Part shown: piece after piece, positions 25,800-36,147 of the stretch
Layout of the letters: each line of letters starts with the position of its first letter
Position numbering within the stretch: position 1 is the first letter of the stretch
From: Cellulomonas sp.
GTDB lineage: Bacteria; Actinomycetota; Actinomycetes; Actinomycetales; Cellulomonadaceae
Assembly: GCF_015234515.1 (NCBI RefSeq)
Contig: NZ_JADGMY010000005.1
Span: 1-51,959, forward strand
DNA length: 51,959 nt
Direction: 5' to 3'
Program-made: the position numbers and the translations under genes
The notes under the pieces: generated by a model
Databases searched by the model: none
Told to the model about the DNA's origin: nothing
Seen by the model: only the letters and a program-made list of their open reading frames with translations

Positions 25800-28700
25800 G
25801 GCAGCGACCTCGGTCCGGCGATCTGGCTGCCGAGGCCGCCCCACGTCCGCTCGATCCACCAGTAGCCGCGCGCGTCGACGGCCACGGCGTTCGTCGCCCG
25901 GGCGTCCATGTTGACCTCCAGCCAGTCGGTGACGAAGGAGCGGGAGCCGGCCGCGAGGCGGCGCCCGAAGGCGGTGGCGATGTCGTCGCCGCCACGGCTG
26001 TCGCACGGCGCGGCCGCGCCGTAGCCCAGGAGCGCGGCCAGGGGCCCTCCCCTGCCGGTGAGCAGCGTGGCCCACTCGAGGCCCGGCCCGGTCGGCGGCG
26101 AGGTCGACACGTCGACGTGCAGGACCGAGCACCCCGCGAGCACCAGGACGTCGACGTCCATGGGTGAGCGCCACCCCAGCGCGGCGGGGCCGATCCACTG
26201 GACGTACGTCCCGCGCTCGGGGCACTGCTTCGACTCGGTGTCGATCGCCAGCCTCCCCGAGCGCAGGCCGTGCCCGGAGTAGTAGACGAGGTCCGCCGGG
26301 CTGCGGACGAGCCGCGCGACCGGCGCCGGTGGCGTCCAGCCCGGCCGGGGTGCCAGCCGCGCGTCGAGCACCTCGACGCCGCCCGCGCGCAGGAGCGCCA
26401 TCGCGTCCGGTGCCTCGCGCGCCGCGGAGCCGGTGGACGTGCCCGCGGCGGCCGTCGTCGGCTGGTCGGCGGCGCCGCGCGGTGCCCAGCCGAGCGCCGT
26501 CCGCAGGGCCGCGTCGCTCGTGCCCCCGGCACGGACCACCGTCGCCACCTCGGGGCGCGCGCGCTCCACCTGCAACAGCGGCCCGACGTCCGGCAGCGCG
26601 ACCGCGCGCGTGTACCGGCTGCGTCCGGGGTGCGCGGCCTCGGGCGCCAGCCGCGTCAGCTCGACCGGCACGGGCACGAGCACCGTCGCGGCGCCGGCGG
26701 CACGGTTGGGCGGGCGCGTGGCCAGCGTGACCACGACGGTCCCGGGCATGGTGGCGACCGGCATGCCGGACGCCGTCACCTCGAGGTCGACGGTCGCGGT
26801 GTCGAGGCCGACGACCTCGTCCCACGTCAGCGCGCGCCCGAACCCGTCGGTGGTGAGGCGGAGCGCTGCCGTGACGACGGCCGGACCGCCGGGCACGGGC
26901 ACCGCGACCGCGTCGAGCTGCTCCCACGTGTGCGGCCCGACCTTCGCGTCGTGCTCGCGGGGCTGTCCGGGCATCGTCACCCGCTGGAGCTCCACGACGG
27001 CGTCCGCCGTCCGGCCACCGAGGACGCAGTCCTCGACGAGCGGCGTGCCCGGCAGGGCCGGCGCACCGGCGGCGACCCGGTGCCGCGAGAACGCGTTGAG
27101 CTTGCGCTGCACCTCCCGCACCGCGGGGTGCACCGCGCCACGCACCAGGACACGCGGCCGGTCGCGGGGCAGCACGACGACGTCCGGGCAGCGGCCCGGC
27201 ACGCTCTCCGCGTCACCGGGCGTGCCCCCGCGCAGGACCAGGACGTGAGCGGGCACCCGCCCGTCGCGCCCGACGACGTGGACGGGCTCGCGACGCCGGG
27301 TGGACCCCGCGGCGGTGCGGACCCCGTAGCCGCCGGGCAGCGGGACGAGCCGCGGGTCGACGACCAGGCTGAGCCCGGCGTGCGGCACACCGGCGGGCCG
27401 CACGACGACGACGTCCCCGACGGCGAGCGGGCGGGCCAGCACGGCCGTCGGCGCGGCGACGATCTGCAGCACACCGTCCCCGCGGTCCCCGGGGACCCCG
27501 CCGTGCACCCACGCGTCGAAGAGGTCGGCCGCGTCGCCGGGCGGCGCCGTGACACCGAGCGCGTGGAGCGCCTCGCGGTGCCACCACGGCGACGTCGCGG
27601 CCGCCGGCCCGTACGGCTCGGTGAGCGGCGCCGGTCCGAACGACGCGAGGCCGGGAGGCGTGGACGGCCCCCCGGCGGGCAGGTCGTCCGCGAGCAGGTC
27701 GTCCGAGCCGCCGCAGCAGTCACCGGACGCCGGGGCGGCGAGGGCCTCGGCGTCCGGCCACGGGTCAAGGCCGGGGCCGCCGGGGTCGGGCAGCGTGCCG
27801 TCAGCCACGTCGAGGTCCACGGCTGCGCCGTCGAGGGCTGACACGTCGGGGTGGGTCATGGCGTCCTCCTCGGACGGGCCGGTGGAACGGGGACCGCGCC
27901 GCGCGACATCGGTCGCGCGCACGGCGGCACGGGTCAGGGCGACCGCCCGCGCCGGGTCGAGGTACCCGGCGCCGAGACGCCCGGGCGGTACGTCGGGCCC
28001 GGGCCGCTCGCACGAGGCGAGCAGCAGCGCACGGGTCTCGGACACCAGCAGCGGCCGTCCCGCCGCCTCGAACATGAGCGCGACGGTCCCCGTGACGTGC
28101 GGCGCCGCCATGCTGGTGCCCGACATGCGGGTCGTGCGGGCACCCGGCGCGTCGCCGCGCGGCGTCGACCGGGCGCCGAGCACCGCCACGCCCGGCGCCG
28201 CCAGGTCGGGCTTGCCGCGACCGTCGCGCGTCGGCCCGTCGCTGGAGAAGGAGGCGGGGGGCCGTGCCGGGTCGTGCGCGTCGTAGGCGCCGACCGCCAG
28301 CGTGAGGTAGCCGTTGCAGATGCTGCCGAGCGTCACGCGTGGGTCGGCGTCGGCGTCCTGGAACCGCGTCTGGCACCCGGTGCAGCCGCTGTCGCGCTCG
28401 ATCCACGCGTGCACCCGCCCGTCGACGACGTCCTGCGCGGTGAGCACGACGTCCCACGCGCGGACCGTGGGGTCGGGCTCGACGACCGCACGCCACTGGT
28501 GGTCACCGTTGCCCGGGTCGCGCTCCCGGTGCCGCACGCGCGCGACCTCACGGCCGGCGACGACGACGCGGCCGGACGCGCCCGGCGCCACCACGGCGCC
28601 GTGCCGCCCGTCGTCGCTGACGAGCTCGATGCGCAGCCGGTCCCGCCCGGGGTACCAGACGTCGATCTCGTTGGGCGTGCGGTCCCGCGGGTCGACCGCG

Positions 28701-29641
28701 ATGCGCAGCGTGCGGCTGTCGCCCGCCCGCAGCAGGACGCCGGCGTGCGCGCGCCGGTCGTGGTAGTTGCCGCAGCTCTGCACGACGGCCGTCCCCGGCC
28801 GGGTCGCCAGGACCGTGTCCAGCGCCGACTCCACGAGCGAGCGCCCCGTGTGCTCGCCCGCGTGACGCCCGAGGCTGAGGTTCAGGACGCAGGGGCGGTC
28901 GCCCGCCACGTCGAGCACGAGCCGGACGGCCTCGAGCAGCTCGCTGCTCGAGCCGAGGGGCACGCCGGGCGTCGCCTGCCGCCCCAGGTTGACCGCGACG
29001 ACCGCTGCGTCCGGCGCCAGACCCGCCACGATCGACGACGTGTGCGTGCCGTGCGCGCCACCGCCCGCGTCGAGGTCCGCCGGGTGGTACCCCAGCGCCC
29101 GGTACGGGTCGGTCGTGGCCAGCGCCCGCTCGATCCGCTCCCGCCCGAGCAGCCGCCCGTACCCGTACGGCTGCGGTGGCGCATCGCGTGCACCGGGTCC
29201 GGCCGGCCGCTGGTCCCACAGGGCCAGCAGGCGCGTCGTGCCGTCCGGTGCGCGCAGCGCCGGGTGCGCGACGTCGAAGCCCCAGTCGAGCACCCCCACC
29301 ACCACGCCTGCGCCGGTGGGCGCCGCCGGGCCGTCGGGGACCGGTCCGGCGGCGTCACCGGGCAGGGCGTGCGCAGCGGCGAGCAGCGCCAGCTCCTCGG
29401 GCGACGACGGCTCGTGCAGCTCCGGCCCGTACGCCCGTGGCGCCTTCTCGCTGAGCGTGGCGTCGTCGTCGTGGACGGCCAGGAGGTCGGACCTGCGCAC
29501 GCGCGCGCTGACGACGTCGCCGAACGACGCGACGACGCGCACGCCGGCGGGAGGCCGCCGCGGGTCACGGACCCGCAGCAGGACGGCGACCTCCTCGTGC
29601 GGCGGGCCCGCCTCGAGCAGGTCCTCGAGCGCGGGGTCCAC
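25796..29641 (-). CDS. Subtilase / peptidoglycan-binding / caspase-like multidomain protease
   Basis: A 1281-aa protein. Residues about 110-570 are an S8 subtilase with the complete triad: D119 in VGVLDWGFD, H197 in AHGTHTSS, S510 in MSGTSMAAPHV, plus the oxyanion Asn N292. After an acidic linker and an unknown beta-rich part (about 720-805) comes a peptidoglycan-binding domain (about 836-910). The C-terminal ~170 residues look caspase-like, with LVYYSGHG (H1124) and VLVLAGCS (C1171) as a possible His/Cys dyad. There is no signal peptide or propeptide. The GTG start at 29641 is 9 bp after the preceding stop. An internal ATG with strong Shine-Dalgarno could give a separate C-terminal product. 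Confidence 0.85.
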   Translation of the reverse strand: MDPALEDLLEAGPPHEEVAVLLRVRDPRRPPAGVRVVASFGDVVSARVRRSDLLAVHDDDATLSEKAPRAYGPELHEPSSPEELALLAAAHALPGDAAGPVPDGPAAPTGAGVVVGVLDWGFDVAHPALRAPDGTTRLLALWDQRPAGPGARDAPPQPYGYGRLLGRERIERALATTDPYRALGYHPADLDAGGGAHGTHTSSIVAGLAPDAAVVAVNLGRQATPGVPLGSSSELLEAVRLVLDVAGDRPCVLNLSLGRHAGEHTGRSLVESALDTVLATRPGTAVVQSCGNYHDRRAHAGVLLRAGDSRTLRIAVDPRDRTPNEIDVWYPGRDRLRIELVSDDGRHGAVVAPGASGRVVVAGREVARVRHRERDPGNGDHQWRAVVEPDPTVRAWDVVLTAQDVVDGRVHAWIERDSGCTGCQTRFQDADADPRVTLGSICNGYLTLAVGAYDAHDPARPPASFSSDGPTRDGRGKPDLAAPGVAVLGARSTPRGDAPGARTTRMSGTSMAAPHVTGTVALMFEAAGRPLLVSETRALLLASCERPGPDVPPGRLGAGYLDPARAVALTRAAVRATDVARRGPRSTGPSEEDAMTHPDVSALDGAAVDLDVADGTLPDPGGPGLDPWPDAEALAAPASGDCCGGSDDLLADDLPAGGPSTPPGLASFGPAPLTEPYGPAAATSPWWHREALHALGVTAPPGDAADLFDAWVHGGVPGDRGDGVLQIVAAPTAVLARPLAVGDVVVVRPAGVPHAGLSLVVDPRLVPLPGGYGVRTAAGSTRRREPVHVVGRDGRVPAHVLVLRGGTPGDAESVPGRCPDVVVLPRDRPRVLVRGAVHPAVREVQRKLNAFSRHRVAAGAPALPGTPLVEDCVLGGRTADAVVELQRVTMPGQPREHDAKVGPHTWEQLDAVAVPVPGGPAVVTAALRLTTDGFGRALTWDEVVGLDTATVDLEVTASGMPVATMPGTVVVTLATRPPNRAAGAATVLVPVPVELTRLAPEAAHPGRSRYTRAVALPDVGPLLQVERARPEVATVVRAGGTSDAALRTALGWAPRGAADQPTTAAAGTSTGSAAREAPDAMALLRAGGVEVLDARLAPRPGWTPPAPVARLVRSPADLVYYSGHGLRSGRLAIDTESKQCPERGTYVQWIGPAALGWRSPMDVDVLVLAGCSVLHVDVSTSPPTGPGLEWATLLTGRGGPLAALLGYGAAAPCDSRGGDDIATAFGRRLAAGSRSFVTDWLEVNMDARATNAVAVDARGYWWIERTWGGLGSQIAGPRSLP
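27857..27871 (-). promoter_or_regulatory. Internal ribosome binding site and ATG inside the subtilase gene
   Basis: GAGGAGGACGCC immediately precedes an in-frame ATG (codon 595), right after the subtilase domain. Use of it would give a 687-aa protein holding the peptidoglycan-binding and caspase-like domains. It may mark a former gene boundary lost by fusion, or programmed internal initiation. Glu-Glu-Asp codons alone can create such a sequence by chance. Confidence 0.45.
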
Positions 29642-29650
29642 GATCCCGGG

Positions 29651-30112
29651 CTACGTCGCCGAGGACGAGGACGCGCCGCCGCCCCGCCCTGCTCCCGCCG
29701 GCGGCTTGGTCGCCTTGAGGAGGTCCGCCACGCCCCGCTGGATCGTCGCCGTCCGCTCGTCGATGGTCCCCGTCCGCTGGTCGATCGACGCCACGTGCCC
29801 GTCGAGCGACGTCAGCCGCTCGTCGAGCCGCGAGACGAGCGCGCCGACGTCCACGGCGCCGGGTGGCAGCCCGGCCGAGACCCGCAGCACCAGCCGGCCA
29901 CGCTCGGGCAGCACCTCGCCCGCCACCGGCAGCGTCGCGACGACCTCGTCCTTCGGGGCCTGCGAGTAGACGCGGACCTCCTGGACCGTCAGACGGAACG
30001 GCTCGAGCGCCGTGCGTGCGGCCTCGATCTGCGCGCCGACGACGTCGGGCACCTGCCACTGCGACGTACCCGCGGCCTGAGCGCCTCCGAGCACGAGCGC
30101 CGGGGCGGCCAT
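29651..30112 (-). CDS. PASTA-domain protein with C-terminal coiled coil
   Basis: A 153-aa protein. WQVPDVVGAQIEAARTAL begins a PASTA-like domain (about residues 20-80, ending VLPERGRLVLRVS), a fold that often binds peptidoglycan fragments or beta-lactams. A heptad-like segment LVSRLDERLTSLDGHVASID (about 90-125) and a Gly/Ser tail follow. There is no confident signal peptide; the first ~15 residues are only mildly hydrophobic. The ATG at 30112 overlaps the preceding TGA (TGATG). A GTG 3 nt upstream is an equal alternative. Operon position suggests it works with the neighbouring peptidoglycan-binding proteases. Confidence 0.72.
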   Translation of the reverse strand: MAAPALVLGGAQAAGTSQWQVPDVVGAQIEAARTALEPFRLTVQEVRVYSQAPKDEVVATLPVAGEVLPERGRLVLRVSAGLPPGAVDVGALVSRLDERLTSLDGHVASIDQRTGTIDERTATIQRGVADLLKATKPPAGAGRGGGASSSSAT

Positions 30113-30684
30113 CACTTCTTCCCCAGCACGCTGAGCATCAGCACCATCCCGAGCGGGTCACCGAACGGCCCGCGTGCGGCCGTGGACGCGTCCGGCGAGG
30201 TCGGCGGCTGCATGAGGAGCATGAGCGGCAGCAGCGTCGCGATCTGGTTGTCGGACGCGGTGACGACCTTGACCTCCTTGCCCTCGATGGTCGCCGTCTC
30301 CGTGCTCTGGCTGATCATCGGCAGGATGGCCGAGAGCATCTTGGTGGACTGCAGGTCCGCCTGGAGCGCGGTGGTGCTGCGCTTGCGGCCGTCGGCCTCC
30401 TTGCGGAGCCCGGTGGCCAGGCGGTCCTGACCTGTCGACAGGGTCGCGGTCTGCGACTGCAGCGTGCGGACCGCAGCACTGAGCGTCTCGATCTTCTGGT
30501 CCAGGCTCCGTGCCGTCTGCTGCACCTGCCCCTGGCTCGCCGGCTTGGGACCCGACTGGGGCACGAAGCTGCTCTGCCGCGGGGGCGTGCGCACGGTGCC
30601 CGTGCGACGCCGGCGGCGCTCGTCCATCTCGGCGTCGTCGAAGCCCTCCAGCAGGGCGTCGAGGTCGTCGCTGTACCCGTTCAT
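30112..30684 (-). CDS. Coiled-coil protein of the SARP operon
   Basis: A 190-aa protein of unknown function. An acidic N-terminus (MNGYSDDLDALLEGFDDAEM) is followed by a basic cluster (RRRRR) and a long coiled coil (about residues 58-118, SLDQKIETLSAAVRTLQSQ). The C-terminal part is hydrophobic and Met-rich (IATLLPLMLLMQ and GMVLMLSVLGKK). It could be a structural or adaptor component. The ATG at 30684 has a strong AGGAGGAG and overlaps the previous stop as ATGA, so it is translationally coupled. No family is recognised. Confidence 0.75.
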   Translation of the reverse strand: MNGYSDDLDALLEGFDDAEMDERRRRRTGTVRTPPRQSSFVPQSGPKPASQGQVQQTARSLDQKIETLSAAVRTLQSQTATLSTGQDRLATGLRKEADGRKRSTTALQADLQSTKMLSAILPMISQSTETATIEGKEVKVVTASDNQIATLLPLMLLMQPPTSPDASTAARGPFGDPLGMVLMLSVLGKK

Positions 30685-31208
30685 GCGTTCTCCTCCTGGT
30701 TCACGACGACAGGACCGCCGCCGACCTGCGGCACCCGGTGGTCCCGGAGCCGGACGTGCGCACGCACCGCGGGGACGACCCACGCCGTGAACTCCTCGGG
30801 GTCGGGTGCCAGCGCACCCGGCCGGCCGCGACCACGGCACCAGCGGCACCCCGGGTCCTCGCCCCAGCACGCGGAGCAGGCCCCGACGGCGGCGGCGAAC
30901 CGGTCGCAGCGCTCACCCGTGCGGGCGACCTCGGCGCGCAGCTCCCCGACACGCGCGGTGAGCCGGGCGACCAGGTCCTCGGCGGCGGCCAGGCCGGCGA
31001 CGACGTCGTCCATGCCCCCGGTGTCGTCGGCGCCGTCGTCGGGACCGCCGTCCGCGGCGATCGCCGCCTCCAGCTGCGTCTGGCGCTGCTCGAGCAGCGC
31101 GGCCAGCACCCCGGCCGGCCCGTCGGCGCCCGGTGCGGCCGCGGGCCCGTCACCGGCGAGCCGGGAGCGGACGAGCTCGAGCACGGGGTCGACCGTCGGC
31201 GCGCTCAC
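30681..31208 (-). CDS. Hypothetical protein with paired CxxC motifs
   Basis: A 175-aa protein. An Ala/Asp-rich N-terminal half contains a helical stretch (LAAAEDLVARLTARVGELRA). Near residues 108-125 lies CSACWGEDPGCRWCRGRG, two CxxC pairs resembling half of a DnaJ-type zinc-binding repeat. The final ~45 residues are mixed. The GTG at 31208 overlaps the upstream stop as GTGA. Zinc binding is inferred only from cysteine spacing. It has no similarity I recognise and probably acts with its operon partners. Confidence 0.72.
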   Translation of the reverse strand: MSAPTVDPVLELVRSRLAGDGPAAAPGADGPAGVLAALLEQRQTQLEAAIAADGGPDDGADDTGGMDDVVAGLAAAEDLVARLTARVGELRAEVARTGERCDRFAAAVGACSACWGEDPGCRWCRGRGRPGALAPDPEEFTAWVVPAVRAHVRLRDHRVPQVGGGPVVVNQEENA

Positions 31209-32134
31209 CACGCACCCCCGGCCACCAGTGCCGCGTCGACCTCGTCGAGCAGGTCGAGCACGGTCACCTCGTCGACCTCCCACGTGTCGTCCAGCTCGAC
31301 GTCCTCGCCGACGTCGTCGAGGTCGAGGACACCGACCTCGTCGAGCTCGACGACGTCCTCGTCGTCACCCCACGCGTCGACGAACGCCTCGTCGTCGGCC
31401 CACGCGTCGTCGGCCCACGCGTCGTCGGCCCACGCGTCGTCGGACTCGCCGTCCGACGCAGCGGCGGCGGCGAGCAGCGCGAGCAGGCGCGCCGCCCTCA
31501 GGTCGGGGTCCTCGTCCTGCGCCGCGGCGTCGTCGAGCGCGTCGGCCCAGTCCTCGGTCTCGCGTGCCAGCGCACCGAGCAGCCCGGCGACCTGGCTCGC
31601 GGGGACCGCCGTCCCGCCCACCGGCACGGCCGGGTTCGTGCCGCGTGCCAGCGCGGCCAGCGCCGCCGTCACCTCAGGGCGGCGCATCACGCCGCCGAGC
31701 GCGGCGGCCGGGCCGCCCGCCCCGCCGAGCGCGGTGAGCAGCGACGCCGCACCGCCCCCGGGTCCGCGCCCGGTCAACCCGCCGGCGGCGCCGACGACGG
31801 AGCCGATGGCCCGCCCCGCGGTCCGTGCGGGGCCCCGCCGCTGCCCGGCGAGCACCGACCCGGTGCCGCCGACCAGCGCCCCGCCGAGGGCACCCCACGG
31901 GCCCAGGGCGCTGCCGCCGGCAGCACCCGCGAGCGCACCCTTGCCGAAGCGTGCGACGTGCGGGGCCACGGACGCGAGCGCCCTGCCGAGCCCTCCGAAG
32001 AGCTCCTCGTACTCCGCCGGCCCGACACCCTCGCCGAGGGCGGACTCGAACGCGGACTCCAGCTCGGAGTCGCTCAGGGAGGACCACCGGTCGTCGAGCA
32101 TCTCGCGCAGGTGGGGGAACTGGGTGTCGGTCAT
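31205..32134 (-). CDS. Glycine-zipper protein with acidic AWADD-repeat tail
   Basis: A 309-aa protein of unknown function. Residues about 1-45 are acidic and helical (LSDSELESAFESALGEG). Residues about 55-140 are Gly/Ala-rich with glycine-zipper spacing (GALAGAAGGSALGPWGALGG), able to pack as helices or in membranes. The C-terminal ~90 residues are strongly acidic, with three AWADD repeats followed by Asp/Glu/Val-rich sequence. The ATG at 32134 was chosen. A GTG at 32161 is in frame, and neither has a good Shine-Dalgarno sequence. It follows the SARP gene. Its acidity and repeats suggest a scaffold or a calcium-binding or assembly role, which is speculative. Confidence 0.72.
   Translation of the reverse strand: MTDTQFPHLREMLDDRWSSLSDSELESAFESALGEGVGPAEYEELFGGLGRALASVAPHVARFGKGALAGAAGGSALGPWGALGGALVGGTGSVLAGQRRGPARTAGRAIGSVVGAAGGLTGRGPGGGAASLLTALGGAGGPAAALGGVMRRPEVTAALAALARGTNPAVPVGGTAVPASQVAGLLGALARETEDWADALDDAAAQDEDPDLRAARLLALLAAAAASDGESDDAWADDAWADDAWADDEAFVDAWGDDEDVVELDEVGVLDLDDVGEDVELDDTWEVDEVTVLDLLDEVDAALVAGGAW
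31391..31435. repeat. Three perfect 15-bp tandem repeats coding AWADD
   Basis: GTCGTCGGCCCACGC occurs three times without a mismatch (31391, 31406, 31421). Perfect DNA identity, not just protein identity, points to recent slippage and probable copy-number variation. Confidence 0.85.
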
Positions 32135-32201
32135 GGCCGTCGCCGTCCGTCGCTGGGTCACCGGGCGGTCCTACCGTGCGCCGGGACCCGTCACCGCCGC
32201 G

Positions 32202-32975
32202 TCAACGCCGCGTAGGCCCACCCGTCGTCGCGGCGGCGGGCCCGCGTCCGCGCGGCATCTCGCGCGCCGCCGCCCGCATCACCTGCTGCAGCTGCTCGCC
32301 GGGCGACCGCCCGAGGCTGTCCGCGAGCAGGACGCGGTACAGCCCGTACTGGCGGCGCGCCTCCGACGGGTTGCCCTCGGCGAGGTGCGCACGGATGAGC
32401 GTGGCCTGCGCGCTCTCCCGCAGCGGCTCGGCGGCCACGGCCGCCTGCGCGGCGTCGATGGCTTCGGCGTGGCGGCCTGCCGCGGACAGCCGCACCGCGA
32501 GCGACTCGAGCGCGTGCATGCGCAGCTGCCGCAGGCGCTCGCGTTCGAAGAGCAGCCAGTCCTCGTCCCAGTCCGGCAGCAGGTCACCCACGAGCGTCCC
32601 GGGCAGCAGGTCCGGCTCCGCCACCGAGCCGTCCCCGTTGACGAGGCGGAGCGCCTGCGCGAGCAGCCGGTGCAGGTCGACGTCGACGCCGCGGTGCAGC
32701 TCCAGGTACGGGCCGCGGGCCACGAGCACGCCGTACCGGTTGAGCTTCCACAGCGCGGTCCGCAGGCTCGCGCGCGCACGTTCCTCGGTCGAGTCCGCCC
32801 ACAGGCTGAACGCGACGTTCTGCCGCAGCCGCGAGCGCTCCTGCACCGCGAGGAACGCCAGCACCCGCTGCGAGTGCGGCGGGATGCACGCCAGCTCGCC
32901 GCCGACGCGCAGCTCGAACCCCTCCAGCAGGCGCAGCTCGGTCAGGGGCGCCCCCTGCGGCGTCGTCGTCGACAT
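32202..32975 (-). CDS. SARP/BTAD-family transcriptional activator
   Basis: A 257-aa regulator, first gene of the minus-strand operon. The N-terminal OmpR-like winged helix (about residues 10-85, LRLLEGFELRVGGE to ASLRTALWKLNR) binds DNA. The C-terminal bacterial transcriptional activation domain is helical and TPR-like (about 95-240, VDVDLHRLLAQALRL, ARRQYGLYRVLLAD). SARPs typically activate secondary-metabolite or specialised operons; this one has only the minimal WHTH-BTAD form with no ATPase. The ATG at 32975 has GGGGAG just upstream. Linkage predicts that it controls the protease operon. Confidence 0.9.
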   Translation of the reverse strand: MSTTTPQGAPLTELRLLEGFELRVGGELACIPPHSQRVLAFLAVQERSRLRQNVAFSLWADSTEERARASLRTALWKLNRYGVLVARGPYLELHRGVDVDLHRLLAQALRLVNGDGSVAEPDLLPGTLVGDLLPDWDEDWLLFERERLRQLRMHALESLAVRLSAAGRHAEAIDAAQAAVAAEPLRESAQATLIRAHLAEGNPSEARRQYGLYRVLLADSLGRSPGEQLQQVMRAAAREMPRGRGPAAATTGGPTRR

Positions 32976-33131
32976 GGCGCTCCCCTCCCCCCTGGACCAG
33001 CCCCACCGTCCTAGCGCACGGGCGTCGTGCGGCCGTCAACGCCGCATCACCGGCCCCCGGTCCCCGGCGGTGACGCCGCGGCGACGGCCGGAGGACGCGG
33101 CGACCACGGGCGCGTGGCAACGTCCCGCTCG

Positions 33132-33368
33132 ATGAGCACCGACCGAGCGCAGCCCGCGCCGCGCACCGCGATGGTCGTCGTCGTGCGCGCGTGGAGTCAG
33201 CACGGCACCATCGCCGCACGGCTGGTCCTCGACCCCGAGGGCGGGCCGCGCCGCACGCGGTCCGTCGTCGTGGGTTCGCTCGACGACCTGTGCGCGGCGC
33301 TCGCCCGGGAGCTCACTGCCGCGCTCGACCCCGGTGCACCCGAGGGCACGGCCGAGCACGGGCCCTGA
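33132..33368 (+). CDS. Small hypothetical protein divergent from the SARP gene
   Basis: A 78-aa protein. A core of VVVVRAWSQHGTIAARLVLD and SLDDLCAALARELTAAL suggests a small alpha/beta domain. The ATG at 33132 has no clear Shine-Dalgarno sequence. Similar short ORFs with an (I/V)xRAW core occur near BTAD regulators in actinobacteria as far as I recall, but I have no family name. The 157-bp gap to the SARP gene could hold promoters for both. Confidence 0.55.
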   Translation: MSTDRAQPAPRTAMVVVVRAWSQHGTIAARLVLDPEGGPRRTRSVVVGSLDDLCAALARELTAALDPGAPEGTAEHGP

Positions 33369-33610
33369 CGCCATGACGCCTCCCCACGACGGACGACCGG
33401 GACGGGCCCGACGGGCCACGGCCGCGTCGTCACGGCGGCGCCACGCCCGTCCGGCGGGATGCCGCCGCTGTCCGGTTTGTCACGTTAGGTGGGGGGTGGG
33501 GGCCGGTCAAGGACGAAACCGCGCGCCCCTGGGCGGCGGAAGCGCGGGCGTGCCGGGCGCGGCACGGCACCGGTGCGCGCGCAGGGCCCGGGCACCCGCC
33601 CGGACGGCGC

Positions 33611-35974
<2,364 letters not shown>

Positions 35975-36147
35975 CTGTCCTCCAGGGCCGGGAGCGGGGC
36001 GCTGCTCAGCGTAGGACCGCCCTCCGACGCCGCGGCTTCCTCGTTCCTGACCGGCTGCGTACCCGGCTCCTCGCGCCGCCTCGCCTCGCCGCCCGCCCCG
36101 CTGCGTGGCACGCTCCCTGGACGGACGCCCCGGCGTGAGGAGAGCAC

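Noticed and set aside
25800..26927. Upstream extension of the M15 protein gene
   Set aside because: The extension lies entirely inside the subtilase gene in another frame and is Arg/Ala/Gly-rich; the GTGA overlap at 25796-25799 gives a natural start.
33369..33610. Gene in the gap between the small ORF and the UvrA-like gene
   Set aside because: No frame with a start, Shine-Dalgarno sequence and plausible protein; only GC-rich sequence.
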